Positions 1-8,350 of a DNA stretch of 64,000 bases are shown piece after piece (positions within the stretch are counted from its first letter, which is position 1; the number at the start of each line of letters is the position of its first letter). The DNA comes from Synergistales bacterium. GTDB taxonomy: Bacteria; Synergistota; Synergistia; Synergistales; Aminithiophilaceae. Position numbers and translations under genes: made by a program. The DNA lies in NCBI GenBank assembly GCA_018433595.1, contig JAHDQY010000007.1, positions 1-64,000 on the forward strand, in the 5' to 3' direction. The notes under the pieces are model-generated. The model ran no database searches. It was not told the DNA's origin and saw only the letters and a list, made by a program, of their open reading frames with translations.

Positions 1-743
1 AATCGTTCCAATCCGGCTTTCTTCGCGTAAACCTTCGACAACCGTTGTGTCCAGCCGCCCGGTGACAAGGGCTCGCCGGTCTTGAAGTTGATGAACACAT
101 GATCAGTTTCCCACTTGGCCTTGGTCCTGATCTTGAGCCGCCCAAGGCTTTCGGTCGTGACTGCTGAAATGGGGAGAACGCGCGTTCGTCTTGTCTTCGC
201 GTTTGCTGCTCGGACTGTTACAAGGTGACCGTTGAGGTCAACGTCATCCCAAACGAGAGAGAGCGCTTCCCGTGGCCGGATGGCACAGTCCAACGACAGG
301 TGGAGGAGTGCGCGGTCCCGGTTTCCCTCGTAAGTGTGACGGTCCGGTGCACCCAGTAGACGCTTGAGGGTGTCGGCGTCGTGCTGGACGATTCGCGGTT
401 CAGCTTTACGTTGGCGTATCCCCTGGGCCGGGTTACGACTGTAAAGGCCTTCCTCGACGCACCATGAGAAAAACGCCTTGATGTAGCGCAGCCTGATATT
501 GTACGTGGCAGCGGCAACCGTGGGATCAGCGGCAAGGTAAGCTATCAGCTCGCCGCGGGCTTTTTCGGGATGCGTCCATGCCAGCGGGTGAGCCGTGAAA
601 AAACGCGGGATGTGGTACATGTAGTCATCGATCGTGCGCTTGGCAAAACCTTGAGCTTCGCGGTTGAGCCTAAAGGCCCATAGGGCTTCTTCCCAAGTTG
701 TGTAGGAATCGGTGGAAATACGGAAAATAGGCTCGAATTTCAA
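1..743 (-). CDS. Tyrosine recombinase / integrase, partial (runs off left edge)
   Basis: The reverse strand reads open from a TTG at 743 to the window edge, giving 247 codons with no stop. A GGAAGGAG ribosome site sits just upstream of the TTG. Residues about 15-110 look like the SAM-like core-binding domain of tyrosine recombinases. The catalytic domain then begins, with the box I arginine in 'CAIRPREALSLVWDDVD' (about residue 155) and the beta-hairpin lysine region 'NAKTRRTRVLPIS'. The box II residues (HxxR and the tyrosine) lie beyond the edge, so activity cannot be judged. Such enzymes insert or excise phages and genomic islands. It points away from the tRNA operon next door, so the element it served probably lies to the left. 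Base composition looks somewhat less GC-rich than the rest of the window, which fits transfer. Family assignment is firm; the element type is unknown. Confidence 0.85.
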   Translation of the reverse strand, partial: MKFEPIFRISTDSYTTWEEALWAFRLNREAQGFAKRTIDDYMYHIPRFFTAHPLAWTHPEKARGELIAYLAADPTVAAATYNIRLRYIKAFFSWCVEEGLYSRNPAQGIRQRKAEPRIVQHDADTLKRLLGAPDRHTYEGNRDRALLHLSLDCAIRPREALSLVWDDVDLNGHLVTVRAANAKTRRTRVLPISAVTTESLGRLKIRTKAKWETDHVFINFKTGEPLSPGGWTQRLSKVYAKKAGLER

Positions 744-896
744 GGAAACGTCAACTCCTTCCTTCGCGGCTAATGGCCGTTTAGGGGCTCTTCTTGACCG
801 ACGGACGTTTACATGTCAATTCCCTTGTGGTAGAGTTTCCTGAATCGTTGAGCAAGTGGTTACGAATCTTCTGAGCCCTTGGTACGACGGCCTCCC

Positions 897-925
897 TTGA
901 CAGTCGTCTCTTCGCTCTGTATAGT
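897..925 (+). promoter_or_regulatory. Sigma-70 promoter of the tRNA operon
   Basis: TTGACA at 897-902 and TATAGT at 920-925 are separated by exactly 17 bases. Transcription would start about 10 bases before tRNA-Lys. This is one of the two best -35/-10 matches in the window. Confidence 0.85.
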
Positions 926-941
926 GGTCTCCGCTTGCTTT

Positions 942-1017
942 GAGCCGTTAGCTCAGTAGGTAGAGCACCGGACTTTTAATCCGGGTGTCGTGGGTTCAAC
1001 TCCCACACGGCTCACCA
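942..1017 (+). tRNA. tRNA-Lys (anticodon UUU)
   Basis: A 76-base cloverleaf with acceptor stem GAGCCGT/ACGGCTC, anticodon loop CTTTTAA (anticodon TTT), TPsiC arm GTGGGTTCAACTCCCAC and encoded CCA end. It is the first gene of a three-tRNA operon. Confidence 0.97.
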
Positions 1018-1023
1018 CTTTGC

Positions 1024-1099
1024 GGTCCCATCGTCTAGTGGCCTAGGACACAGCCCTTTCAAGGCTGCGGCACGGGTTCGAATCCCGTTGGGACCGCCA
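1024..1099 (+). tRNA. tRNA-Glu (anticodon UUC)
   Basis: A 76-base cloverleaf with acceptor GGTCCCA/TGGGACC, anticodon loop CTTTCAA (anticodon TTC), the usual GGGTTCGAATCCC arm and encoded CCA. It is separated from tRNA-Lys by six bases. Confidence 0.97.
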
Positions 1100-1102
1100 T
1101 TT

Positions 1103-1178
1103 GCCGGTGTAGCTCAGTTGGTAGAGCAGCGCACTCGTAATGCGCAGGTCTCCAGTTCGAATCTGGACACCGGCTCCA
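1103..1178 (+). tRNA. tRNA-Thr (anticodon CGU)
   Basis: A 76-base cloverleaf with acceptor GCCGGTG/CACCGGC, anticodon loop CTCGTAA (anticodon CGT, reading ACG), TPsiC arm CCAGTTCGAATCTGG and encoded CCA. Three bases separate it from tRNA-Glu. Confidence 0.97.
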
Positions 1179-1188
1179 TCGTCTCGAT

Positions 1189-1222
1189 GCAAGCCTTCGC
1201 GTGATGCGGAGGCTTGCTTTTT
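1189..1222 (+). terminator. Rho-independent terminator of the tRNA operon
   Basis: GCAAGCCTTCGC pairs with GCGGAGGCTTGC across a GTGAT loop and is followed directly by five T residues. It lies 10 bases after the last tRNA. Confidence 0.9.
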
Positions 1223-1386
1223 GTCGCTGCCAAGCGACGCATCGGTTTTTTTCGCGGCCTTTTTCTCACCCCCGAGTCGACGTTTCAGGAGGCTGTTCTT
1301 CCGTTCGGGCAGCCGCGCTTTCCCGGGTGTGAGATAATGAAATGGACTTCGTTCCCGAAAAGATATCGATGTCAGGAGGCACGAGC

Positions 1387-2187
1387 ATGCGTCTTATCTC
1401 CGTTCTGCCCTCGGCCACCGAATTCGTTCACGCTCTCGGGTGCTCCTCCCTTCTCGTCGGCGTCAGCGAGCACTGCGATTACCCTTTCGAGATCCTTCAG
1501 GGGCTTCCCCGGCTGGGTGATTTCCTCCACCCCCGCATCGAAGAGATTCTCGCTCTGTCCCCGGACCTGGTGCTTCTCGATCGACGCTACCAGAGACGGC
1601 TTGCCGAAAGGCTTCCCGACGCCGGTGTGATCGGACTTGAGGGCGCCTGCGACGACTTCGAGGATGTCTTTCGCTTTGTGGAAGACCTCGGGCAGGTCCT
1701 CGGTGTCGCCGACCGGGCCGACGATCTCCGCCGCTGGTTTTGCGATGGGCTTGACCGCTGGAAGGCCTGGTCGGAGGGGCTTGCCTCTGCAAAACCCTCT
1801 GTCCTGCGTCTGTTGGCGGCCCTTCCTGACGGGAGGGGTATCGTCGCCGGCGGAGACACGCTGCAGGGGAAGGCTCTGGAACTGGCCGGCGGCCGCAATG
1901 CGGCCGCCTCTCTTGCCGGTTACGCCGTCATTGAAGGTGATTGGCCCGGTTTGCGGAAGCTTGACGCACTCGTGCTCTGCACCTTTGGCGGGTCCGGGCG
2001 CACTCTCGCCGAAGAAGGAGGCCTTGCCGGACGCTGGGAAGATCTGCCCGTCGTCAGGGATCGGGCCTTCATCTCCGTCCCCTGTTCTCTCATGTGCCGC
2101 TGCACCCACCGCTGGTTCGACCTTCTCGAGGCTTTGGCCTGCCAGGTTCATCGAAGCCGCCCCGATCTCTCGCCCTGGAGGTGTTGA
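1387..2187 (+). CDS. BtuF/FepB-like cobalamin or iron-chelate binding protein
   Basis: A 266-residue protein of the helical-backbone periplasmic binding fold used for vitamin B12 and siderophores. The family opening 'VLPSATEFVHALGC' and 'VGVSEHCDYP' lies at residues 5-33, and the mid-protein lobe contains 'SPDLVLLDRR'. I see no signal peptide, since the protein starts directly at the beta strand. It may be cytoplasmic, as in many annotated 'cobalamin-binding protein' homologues, or anchored through partners. The ATG at 1387 is chosen because AGGAGG lies seven bases upstream; longer in-frame starts lack this. No permease or ATPase genes accompany it. The next gene begins one base after its stop, so the two are probably co-transcribed. 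The substrate is inferred from family only. Confidence 0.75.
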   Translation: MRLISVLPSATEFVHALGCSSLLVGVSEHCDYPFEILQGLPRLGDFLHPRIEEILALSPDLVLLDRRYQRRLAERLPDAGVIGLEGACDDFEDVFRFVEDLGQVLGVADRADDLRRWFCDGLDRWKAWSEGLASAKPSVLRLLAALPDGRGIVAGGDTLQGKALELAGGRNAAASLAGYAVIEGDWPGLRKLDALVLCTFGGSGRTLAEEGGLAGRWEDLPVVRDRAFISVPCSLMCRCTHRWFDLLEALACQVHRSRPDLSPWRC

Positions 2188-2188
2188 A

Positions 2189-2842
2189 TTGAAACACAGA
2201 CGACTGCTGCTGGCCCGCCATGGCCGGACGGATTGGAACCGTACGTTCCGTTATCAGGGGACGACCGATGTCCCTCTCGACGGAGAAGGGCGCCTTCAGG
2301 CTCGTCGCCTGGGACTCCGGCTGAGCCGCGAGCCGTTGACCCGGATCGTATCGAGTCCCCTTTCCCGAGCCGTGGAAACGGCCTCCATTATTGCCTCCTC
2401 CCGTGAAGGAGGAGTGGATCGGACCCTCTCCCCCGAACTGGCCGAACTCGATTTCGGCCGGTGGGAGGGGCTGACGGTCAACGAGGTCATGAAAAAGTAC
2501 GGAGACCGCTACCGCGCCTGGCGCGATGATCCTCTCGCCGTCGAGCCGCCCGATGGCGAATCTTTCCTGGACGCTGTGGAGCGGGTCCGAAAGGGGATTT
2601 CCCCCCTTTTGGAAGGGCCTGAGGGGACGATGCTCGTCGTCTGTCACGGGGGAACGATCCGGGCCGCCCTGATGGCGCTCCTTCATATCCCCCCCGGCCT
2701 GGTGTGGAGGATCCGCCAGGACAACTGCGCCCTGACGGCCGTCGATGTCTGGGATGCAACGCCCATGTTGGCTTTTTCCAACGACCAGGCTCATCTTCTC
2801 GTCGAGGAATCGATGATCGCTTCCATTCCCCTTCCCCAGTAG
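2189..2842 (+). CDS. Histidine phosphatase family protein (phosphoglycerate mutase/CobC-like)
   Basis: A 217-residue protein of the histidine phosphatase superfamily. The phosphohistidine motif RHG is at residues 10-12 ('LLARHGRTDWN'), the second arginine is in 'SPLSRAVETA', and the second catalytic histidine is in 'VVCHGGTIRAAL'. The TTG start at 2189 sits eight bases after GGAGG and one base after the preceding stop. Members include alpha-ribazole phosphatase (CobC) of B12 synthesis and phosphoglycerate mutases. Coupling to a B12/iron-type binding protein makes a cobalamin link possible but does not prove it. No other corrin genes are in the window. Confidence 0.85.
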   Translation: MKHRRLLLARHGRTDWNRTFRYQGTTDVPLDGEGRLQARRLGLRLSREPLTRIVSSPLSRAVETASIIASSREGGVDRTLSPELAELDFGRWEGLTVNEVMKKYGDRYRAWRDDPLAVEPPDGESFLDAVERVRKGISPLLEGPEGTMLVVCHGGTIRAALMALLHIPPGLVWRIRQDNCALTAVDVWDATPMLAFSNDQAHLLVEESMIASIPLPQ

Positions 2843-2860
2843 GCCGTTGGGTGCCCTAAC

Positions 2861-2869
2861 TGCTAGAAT
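2861..2869 (+). promoter_or_regulatory. Extended -10 promoter before the sigma-factor/envelope operon
   Basis: TGCTAGAAT is a TGn-extended -10 element about 32 bases before the sigma-factor start. No convincing -35 hexamer is present at 16-18 bases. It is the only promoter-like element I can see before the long envelope gene run. Confidence 0.45.
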
Positions 2870-2900
2870 AGAAAATACCTTTTGATCTGGAGGCTGGTCG

Positions 2901-3506
2901 ATGGAAGCCTCGTATGGAGACGAAGACAGCAGGAAGCGAATGTCCAGAGAAGAGGAGGACCGCCTCTGGGAAAAGGCCGCCGCCGGGGATGAGGAGGCTC
3001 GCGAGGCTCTGATCCTGGCGCATCGTCCTTTTGTCTTCTGGCTTGCCCGCCGTCATTTTCATGTAGACGCCTCCCGTTACGGTGACCTGATCCAGGAAGG
3101 CATGGTCGCCCTGATCACCGCCGTCGACCGCTTTGACCGCACAAAAAACATCCGTTTTTCGACGTTCGCCTTTTACCGCATCCGCGGTCGCATGGCAAAC
3201 TACCTTCAGCGCGTCGAGGCCCGGGCCCCCCTTCCTATCGACGTTGAGGAGCTTCCATTGGAAGACGGCTCCTCTTCCGACCGGTTCGAGTGGCTTATCG
3301 ATCTGGAGTCGGCCCTTCCCCGGCTGCCGAAGTCGGAGTCGGAGATCGTCGAGGCGCTGGTTTTTGAGGGGAGAAAGGCCTGCGATGTCGCCACGGAGAG
3401 GGGAGTCGACGTCAGCCATATCTATCGCCTTCGACGAAAGGCCCTGGCGCGGCTTCGCAAATGGTTGGGGATTGCCAGTCCACAGGAGGGGGAGGCTCGG
3501 GGATAA
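2901..3506 (+). CDS. Sigma-70 family RNA polymerase sigma factor
   Basis: A 201-residue sigma factor. Region 2 spans residues about 35-95, with the core-binding stretch 'YGDLIQEGMVALITAVDRFD' and the -10-recognition part 'IRFSTFAFYRIRGRM'. A C-terminal region-4-like helix-turn-helix follows at about 145-190 ('CDVATERGVDVSHIYRLRRK'), and region 1 is absent. The size and lack of region 1 put it among the alternative factors (FliA/SigI/sporulation-like shape) rather than the housekeeping one. The ATG at 2901 has GGAGG nine bases upstream. It opens the gene run that leads through bamA into lipid A synthesis, so it may govern envelope genes. That is inference; I see no anti-sigma gene beside it. 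Confidence 0.85.
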   Translation: MEASYGDEDSRKRMSREEEDRLWEKAAAGDEEAREALILAHRPFVFWLARRHFHVDASRYGDLIQEGMVALITAVDRFDRTKNIRFSTFAFYRIRGRMANYLQRVEARAPLPIDVEELPLEDGSSSDRFEWLIDLESALPRLPKSESEIVEALVFEGRKACDVATERGVDVSHIYRLRRKALARLRKWLGIASPQEGEARG

Positions 3507-3537
3507 TAAAAGAGCATGATCCGTTCTTTTTCCGGGG

Positions 3538-4227
3538 GTGAGTCTTTTGGAGCGTCGAATCAAAAGAATCCGTCGGTGGATTGATCGTTGCGCCGCCGCC
3601 TGCGAACGCAGGCTCTGGGCGTCGGCGATCGCCGAACTGGACTGTGCCAGGGCGGAATTGGAGGAGACCAGGAGAGCTCTGGGGGATCATCTTGTCTCCG
3701 AACCCCTGGCGACGGGGGCTGCGTCTCCGGCGTTGCGCGTCGCTTTGACGGCTCTTCTGCTTCTGCCCCTCCTGTCTCATCCGGCCGGGCTGCCCTTGGG
3801 GCGGGAAAACTCCCTGCCGCCGCTTTTCACGGCCTCCGGTTCCATCGTCGAGATCGTCACGGCCGATGAGAAATTGCTGTTGGATTCGCTCCGCTCCCCT
3901 GGTGGAAACCCGACGGCCCGTGCCGTTGAGGCCGAAACGGAAGTCGCCCGTGAGGCGTCTTCTGCCGCGGAGCCCGGAAATTCGATGTCTGAAGGGGTTT
4001 CTCCAGGACTTGAAGCGGGAGCTTCCCCCTTGACTGAGGCGCCTCGAGTCGCCCGGGCAGGAGGGGAATCGTCGCGCTCCGGAGAGATTTCGGAAACCCC
4101 GAAAAAGGATGCTTCTTCTGGTAAACTGAGGAGCGATGGTGAGCTTCCGGCTGAAGAGATTCTTCGCCTGCTCCAGGTGGGGCAGCGGGCTCTTGAAGGA
4201 GAGAGCGCCGTCGTCGTGATCCGCTGA
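3538..4227 (+). CDS. Uncharacterised protein with one membrane segment
   Basis: I do not recognise this 229-residue protein. The N-terminal 60 residues are charged and helical (arginine/glutamate-rich, possible coiled coil). One hydrophobic segment of about 20 residues follows at about 66-86. After it comes a low-complexity region rich in serine, glutamate, alanine and proline, and a short helical C-terminus ('EEILRLLQVGQRALEG'). The layout suggests a cytoplasmic N-terminus, a single membrane pass and an extended envelope part. The GTG at 3538 has no clear ribosome site, while a TTG at 3547 lies downstream of a GGGGG tract, so the start is uncertain. Its place between a sigma factor and bamA would suit a membrane-bound regulator or anti-sigma factor, but no zinc or asiatactin-like motif is visible to support this. 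Confidence 0.6.
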   Translation: MSLLERRIKRIRRWIDRCAAACERRLWASAIAELDCARAELEETRRALGDHLVSEPLATGAASPALRVALTALLLLPLLSHPAGLPLGRENSLPPLFTASGSIVEIVTADEKLLLDSLRSPGGNPTARAVEAETEVAREASSAAEPGNSMSEGVSPGLEAGASPLTEAPRVARAGGESSRSGEISETPKKDASSGKLRSDGELPAEEILRLLQVGQRALEGESAVVVIR

Positions 4228-4275
4228 AAAGCAAGAGTTTTTCACACTCAAGGCTCCGGAAGGAGAGGATTTTCT

Positions 4276-6036
4276 TTGCGACGTTTTGTGCCGGCTCTGA
4301 TCCTTGTCTTTTCCCTGCTCCTTATCCCCCTGGCGGCGGGTGCCCAGGAACCGCTCATCGCAGCGGTGAACGTCGAGGGTAACGACAAGGTGGTCCCCGC
4401 TCACATCCTGGGCGTCGTCGGCTCCAAGCCCGGTGATCCCATTGATAAAGAACAGATCCGCAAGGATATCGAGGCCATCTACAGTCTGGGCTTTTTCTCT
4501 CTTGTCGACGTCCGCGTCGACCCCCTGCCGGCGGGCCTGAGCGTCAATTTTATCGTTCAGGAGAACCCCATCGTCCGGGAGGTCCGTTTCGAGGGCAATA
4601 CCGTCTATAGTGACGAACAGCTTCATGAGCTGGTCTTTACGGCCGAGGGCAACGTCTTCAACCGCGTTTTCTTTCGCCATGACCTGCAGCGCATTCAGGA
4701 GCGCTATCAGAAAGACGGCTATGTCCTCGTCAAGATCGGCGACGTCCAGGTCGAAGACGGCATCGTTACCGTCCAGATTCTGGAGCCCCGTGTCGGCGAG
4801 ATCATCATCCAGGGCAACACGAAGACGAAAACGCGCGTCATCGAACGGGAGATCAAGGTCAAGTCGGGCGACATCTTCAATTCCACCGTTCTCCGCCACT
4901 CCCTCAACAGGATCCAGGGCATGGGCTATTTCGAGGACGTCAACGTCGGCTTCGAGCCTACCGAATCTCCCGAGGTGATCAACCTCGTCCTCACGGTCGT
5001 GGAGCAGAAGACAGGTCGGATCGGCCTTTCCATCGGCCACGGCTCCGAGAGCGGCTGGAGCGGGGGTCTCAGCTATGAGGACACCAACTGGCAGGGGCTG
5101 GGCCACAAGGCCTCCATCGGCTTCGAGACGGGTGACCGCCAGCAGTACTGGATCTCCTACGAGCAGCCTTACATGGATTTCGAAACCTACGCCTGGCGCG
5201 TCGGCGTCTATAAGCGCGAGTGGGAGGATCTGGACTACTATCTTGACGGCGTCATCCACCTTCAGGACTACGAGGAGGACCGGACCGGAGCCTATGTCGG
5301 GGTCGGCAAAAAGTTCCGCAACGAGCTTTACAGCTGGTATGTCACCCTCGACTGGCGAGAGACGGAGATCCGAGGCGATACGGCCAACTACAAGGGGACG
5401 GACCTCACCTACGAGGAGTTCCGCAAGCAGTATCTCAAGGACGGCAAGACCTTCTCCGTGACGGGGATGCTGAAGCGGAGCAACCTCGACGAGCTCCTGA
5501 GCTACCCTAAGGGTGATGTCGAATCGATCAACGTCGAGAAGGCCTTCGAGGTTCTGGGGGGCGAGTACGACTACACGAAATACTGGATCGAGGCTCGATA
5601 CTACACCCCCGTCTCGTTCCTTCAGGATATTCTCGACTCTCAGATCGGCGACGAGGACAACCCCATTCTCTTCGCTGCCCGCGTCCGATCAGGCTGGTCC
5701 AACGGCGACCTTCCCGCCGCCGACCAGTATGAGGTCGGCGGCAAGTCGACGCTCCGGGGCTTCAAGGACGATAAGTTCAAGGGCGAGGAGATGTTTCTGG
5801 CTAACCTGGAGCTTCGAGTTCCCATCGAAAAGGCCTTCTCCTTCGTCCTCTTCTACGACACGGGGATGGCCTGGTCCTCGACGCACGACATCCATAACAG
5901 CTACAGCCTCTCCGATCTGGAAAGCTCCGTCGGTTTCGGCGTGCGGGTGAGGACGCCCATCGGGAACCTCCGCTTCGACGTGGCCGAGGGAGACGAGGAG
6001 ACGAGGACTCATTTCGGCTTCGGCGAGCTTTTTTAA
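4276..6036 (+). CDS. bamA: Outer membrane protein assembly factor BamA
   Basis: A 586-residue Omp85 protein that folds beta-barrels into the outer membrane. A signal peptide (about residues 1-24, ending in 'AAGAQ') is followed by three POTRA domains at about 26-97, 98-170 and 171-243, each with the 'VxxxGN' start. The C-terminal barrel begins at about 250. It carries the family's lid-loop motif as 'TLRGF' and ends in phenylalanine, the usual barrel recognition residue. E. coli BamA has five POTRAs and about 810 residues, so this is a short version. The start is a TTG with AAGGAGAGG upstream; the alternative is a downstream start that would cut the signal peptide. It precedes the lipid A genes directly, as in many diderms. 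Confidence 0.95.
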   Translation: MRRFVPALILVFSLLLIPLAAGAQEPLIAAVNVEGNDKVVPAHILGVVGSKPGDPIDKEQIRKDIEAIYSLGFFSLVDVRVDPLPAGLSVNFIVQENPIVREVRFEGNTVYSDEQLHELVFTAEGNVFNRVFFRHDLQRIQERYQKDGYVLVKIGDVQVEDGIVTVQILEPRVGEIIIQGNTKTKTRVIEREIKVKSGDIFNSTVLRHSLNRIQGMGYFEDVNVGFEPTESPEVINLVLTVVEQKTGRIGLSIGHGSESGWSGGLSYEDTNWQGLGHKASIGFETGDRQQYWISYEQPYMDFETYAWRVGVYKREWEDLDYYLDGVIHLQDYEEDRTGAYVGVGKKFRNELYSWYVTLDWRETEIRGDTANYKGTDLTYEEFRKQYLKDGKTFSVTGMLKRSNLDELLSYPKGDVESINVEKAFEVLGGEYDYTKYWIEARYYTPVSFLQDILDSQIGDEDNPILFAARVRSGWSNGDLPAADQYEVGGKSTLRGFKDDKFKGEEMFLANLELRVPIEKAFSFVLFYDTGMAWSSTHDIHNSYSLSDLESSVGFGVRVRTPIGNLRFDVAEGDEETRTHFGFGELF

Positions 6037-6040
6037 CGGC

Positions 6041-7294
6041 ATGACCTTTCAGGGGCTGAAAAAAGTGGCCGTGGCGCTTCTCATGGCCGCGGCCCTTTCC
6101 ATGGCCTCCATGGCCGAGGCGGCTCCCTCGGAGGTCTCCGTCTTCGGGTTGCCGGAGTGGATGCAGCCGCTGGCACAAAGAAGCCTCGAGGCCGTTTGGG
6201 CGCAGATCCCATCCGATCACTCCAGGGCTGGGCGCGCCCGCCTGGTCACGCTCGTGGCCGGAAGGCTGTTCGAGGGCTATGCGGTCACGTCGATCGATGT
6301 CGACGGCGATGATCTGATCGTGACCTTCGCGCCCCTGGAGGCTGGCGCCTGGAAGGTGGAGGTGATTCCCCCCGAGCTGCCCTCTCCCCTCGACGAATGG
6401 TTCGCCGGCGATCTGACGGGCGTGAGGGAGGCTCTCTCCGAGCTTCTGGGTACCCTTCCTCCTGCCGCTCTTTCCTGGTGCGGCAAGGCCCTCGAAGAGG
6501 AGGTGCGCCGCAGCGTCGAAAACCGGATTCCGGGTTGGGCGACGTCGCTGCTCTTCCGGTCCGAAGGGGTCTCCTGGAGCCTGGAACTCCGTTTTATCCC
6601 GAGGGGGACGCTGCTTCTGGCCTTCGATCCGCGCCTTTCGTCGACGACGCTGCCGGTGATGCTGCTCCGGACGGACCTCAAGGAGGATGTCCTTGAGAGA
6701 TTGGAGCCTCTCATGGGATTGCCCGTCGCCTGGCTCGATCATCATCGTCTCCGCGTCGAGGCCTGGGCCGGGGAAAGGTTGAGGGAGCGGAGCGTCGTGG
6801 CGAGGACGAAGGCGAACGTCGATGTCGCCTTCAGGGCCGAGAGAATCAGCGCCGTCGACGTTTCCGTCGAAAGCCACCGCTATGTGCTCTGGGCCTGGGC
6901 AGCTGCCTATGCCGGGACGAAGGACCGTTACCCCGAGGTCGGCATCCATCTGGGCCGCCGGGCCAAGCTTTTCCGCTGGTGGGAGGGGGAGCTCTACTAC
7001 GAGGGCGTTCTGGAGATGGAGGATTTCGACCTTGAAAGCCGTTGGGGGTTTCGCTGGAGCCCGTGGGGTGACGTCTGGCTCGGCGTCGAGACCGTTCACC
7101 CCGGGGCGCTGCTCTGGGGACGGCTTTCGCTGGGCGGCCGAGTCGGCAGGCCCTATCTCTGGTGGCGCTTCAGCGAGGAGAGCGATCACAACCTCGGCCT
7201 CGGCTACCGGCTCAACGAGTACATCTCCCTCGAACTCCACTATGACGACGATGACGAAGACAGTCTCAGTTTTCGAGCCATCGGCAACCTTTGA
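6041..7294 (+). CDS. Uncharacterised exported protein, possible outer-membrane barrel
   Basis: A 417-residue protein I cannot assign to a family. It begins with a good signal peptide (lysines, then 'VAVALLMAAALSMASMAEA', cut near residue 27). The middle part alternates short strands and helices in units of about 70 residues that loosely resemble POTRA-like repeats. The last about 130 residues are rich in aromatic residues in alternating pattern ('GELYYEGVLEMEDFDLESRW', 'GRPYLWWRF'), as in outer-membrane barrels. It starts five bases after the bamA stop with no evident ribosome site, so translation is probably coupled. A secondary surface protein or a BamA accessory factor are both possible; neither is shown. 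Confidence 0.6.
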   Translation: MTFQGLKKVAVALLMAAALSMASMAEAAPSEVSVFGLPEWMQPLAQRSLEAVWAQIPSDHSRAGRARLVTLVAGRLFEGYAVTSIDVDGDDLIVTFAPLEAGAWKVEVIPPELPSPLDEWFAGDLTGVREALSELLGTLPPAALSWCGKALEEEVRRSVENRIPGWATSLLFRSEGVSWSLELRFIPRGTLLLAFDPRLSSTTLPVMLLRTDLKEDVLERLEPLMGLPVAWLDHHRLRVEAWAGERLRERSVVARTKANVDVAFRAERISAVDVSVESHRYVLWAWAAAYAGTKDRYPEVGIHLGRRAKLFRWWEGELYYEGVLEMEDFDLESRWGFRWSPWGDVWLGVETVHPGALLWGRLSLGGRVGRPYLWWRFSEESDHNLGLGYRLNEYISLELHYDDDDEDSLSFRAIGNL

Positions 7295-7312
7295 CGAAAG
7301 AGGGCGACGCCC

Positions 7313-8350
7313 GTGGAAAAACGCTCTTTGACCCTGTCGGCTCTGGCCCGGCATCTTCAGGGACAGCTTGTCGGACCGGGAGAACATGTCGTCAGCGGCG
7401 TGGCCGCCCTTGAGGCGCCGGAAGAAGGCAAGCTCTGCGTGCTTTGGGAGAAGCATCATCTCAAGGCGATGGCTCCCTCCATTCCGCTTGTCGCGCCCAA
7501 GGGTTGGCTGGGTGGGGAACGGCGGGGCGTCGAAGTGGAGGACCCTCGAGAAGTCTTCCCCCTGGTCCTCTCCCTTTTCGATGGGAAAAGGTGTTACGAG
7601 GCCGGCATTGACGGGACGGCTGTCGTTGCCCCCGATGCCGAGATTCACCCTGAAGCTCACGTGGGCCCTTTCTGTGTCGTCGAAGCGGGTGCCGTCATCG
7701 CATCAGGAGCCGTCCTCGAAGCCCATGTCTACGTGGGGAGGGGGTCGTCAATCGGCCGCCGCAGCCGGATCGAACCCCAGGTCTCCCTCTATCATGGAAC
7801 GGTTGTCGGCGATGACGTCCTCATCCACGGCGGGGCGATCATCGGAAGCGATGGCTTCGGTTTCATTCCCGATTTCGAGGGAGGCCACAGGAAAATCCCC
7901 CAGATCGGCGGAGTGCGCATCGGCAACGACGTCGAAATCGGGGCCTGCGTCACCATCGACCGGGGAACGGTGGGGGAGACGGCTATCGGCGACGGGACTA
8001 AAATCGACGATCACGTTCACGTGGGGCACAATGCCAAGGTGGGGCCTCGCTGCATTCTCGTTGCCATGACGGGGCTGGCTGGCAGTTGCGTCCTTGAAGA
8101 GGGGGTCATCATGGCGGCCCGAAGCGGCGTCAAGGATCACGTCCGCGTCGGAAGGCGGGCTCAGGTGGCGGCCCTGGGCGGAGCGACCCGCGACATCCCC
8201 CCGGGGGCCGTTGTGTCGGGTTTTCCCGCCCGCAACCACCGGGAACAGCTCAAGGGGCAGGCCGCCCTGCAGAAACTTCCCGACCTGTTGCGGAAGGTGC
8301 GTGACCTCGAGGCCCGCCTCGAGGCTCTTGAGGGGAGGGATAAGGCGTGA
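7313..8350 (+). CDS. lpxD: UDP-3-O-acylglucosamine N-acyltransferase LpxD
   Basis: Adds the N-linked acyl chain to UDP-3-O-acyl-glucosamine, the third step of lipid A synthesis, in the cytoplasm. The 345 residues comprise an N-terminal uridine-binding domain (about 1-100), a left-handed parallel beta-helix of hexapeptide repeats (about 105-310) and a helical C-terminus. The catalytic histidine region is 'IDDHVHVGHNAKVG', and the conserved 'GSDGFGF' is present. GTG start. The stop overlaps the lpxC start as GTGA, indicating translational coupling. Confidence 0.95.
   Translation: MEKRSLTLSALARHLQGQLVGPGEHVVSGVAALEAPEEGKLCVLWEKHHLKAMAPSIPLVAPKGWLGGERRGVEVEDPREVFPLVLSLFDGKRCYEAGIDGTAVVAPDAEIHPEAHVGPFCVVEAGAVIASGAVLEAHVYVGRGSSIGRRSRIEPQVSLYHGTVVGDDVLIHGGAIIGSDGFGFIPDFEGGHRKIPQIGGVRIGNDVEIGACVTIDRGTVGETAIGDGTKIDDHVHVGHNAKVGPRCILVAMTGLAGSCVLEEGVIMAARSGVKDHVRVGRRAQVAALGGATRDIPPGAVVSGFPARNHREQLKGQAALQKLPDLLRKVRDLEARLEALEGRDKA

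Noticed and set aside
1015-1178. tRNA 3' ends as attachment site of the integrase element
   Set aside because: The integrase lies on the 5' side of the tRNA operon and I see no repeat of a tRNA end within the window.
3412-5259. A 615-codon open frame on the minus strand opposite bamA
   Set aside because: It is the antisense of a clearly recognisable BamA and sigma factor in GC-rich DNA. Its product is Asp/Gly/Leu-rich with no domain. The same holds for the long minus-strand frames opposite lpxD-lptB genes (for example 5801-7660, 16678-18255, 62876-63976).
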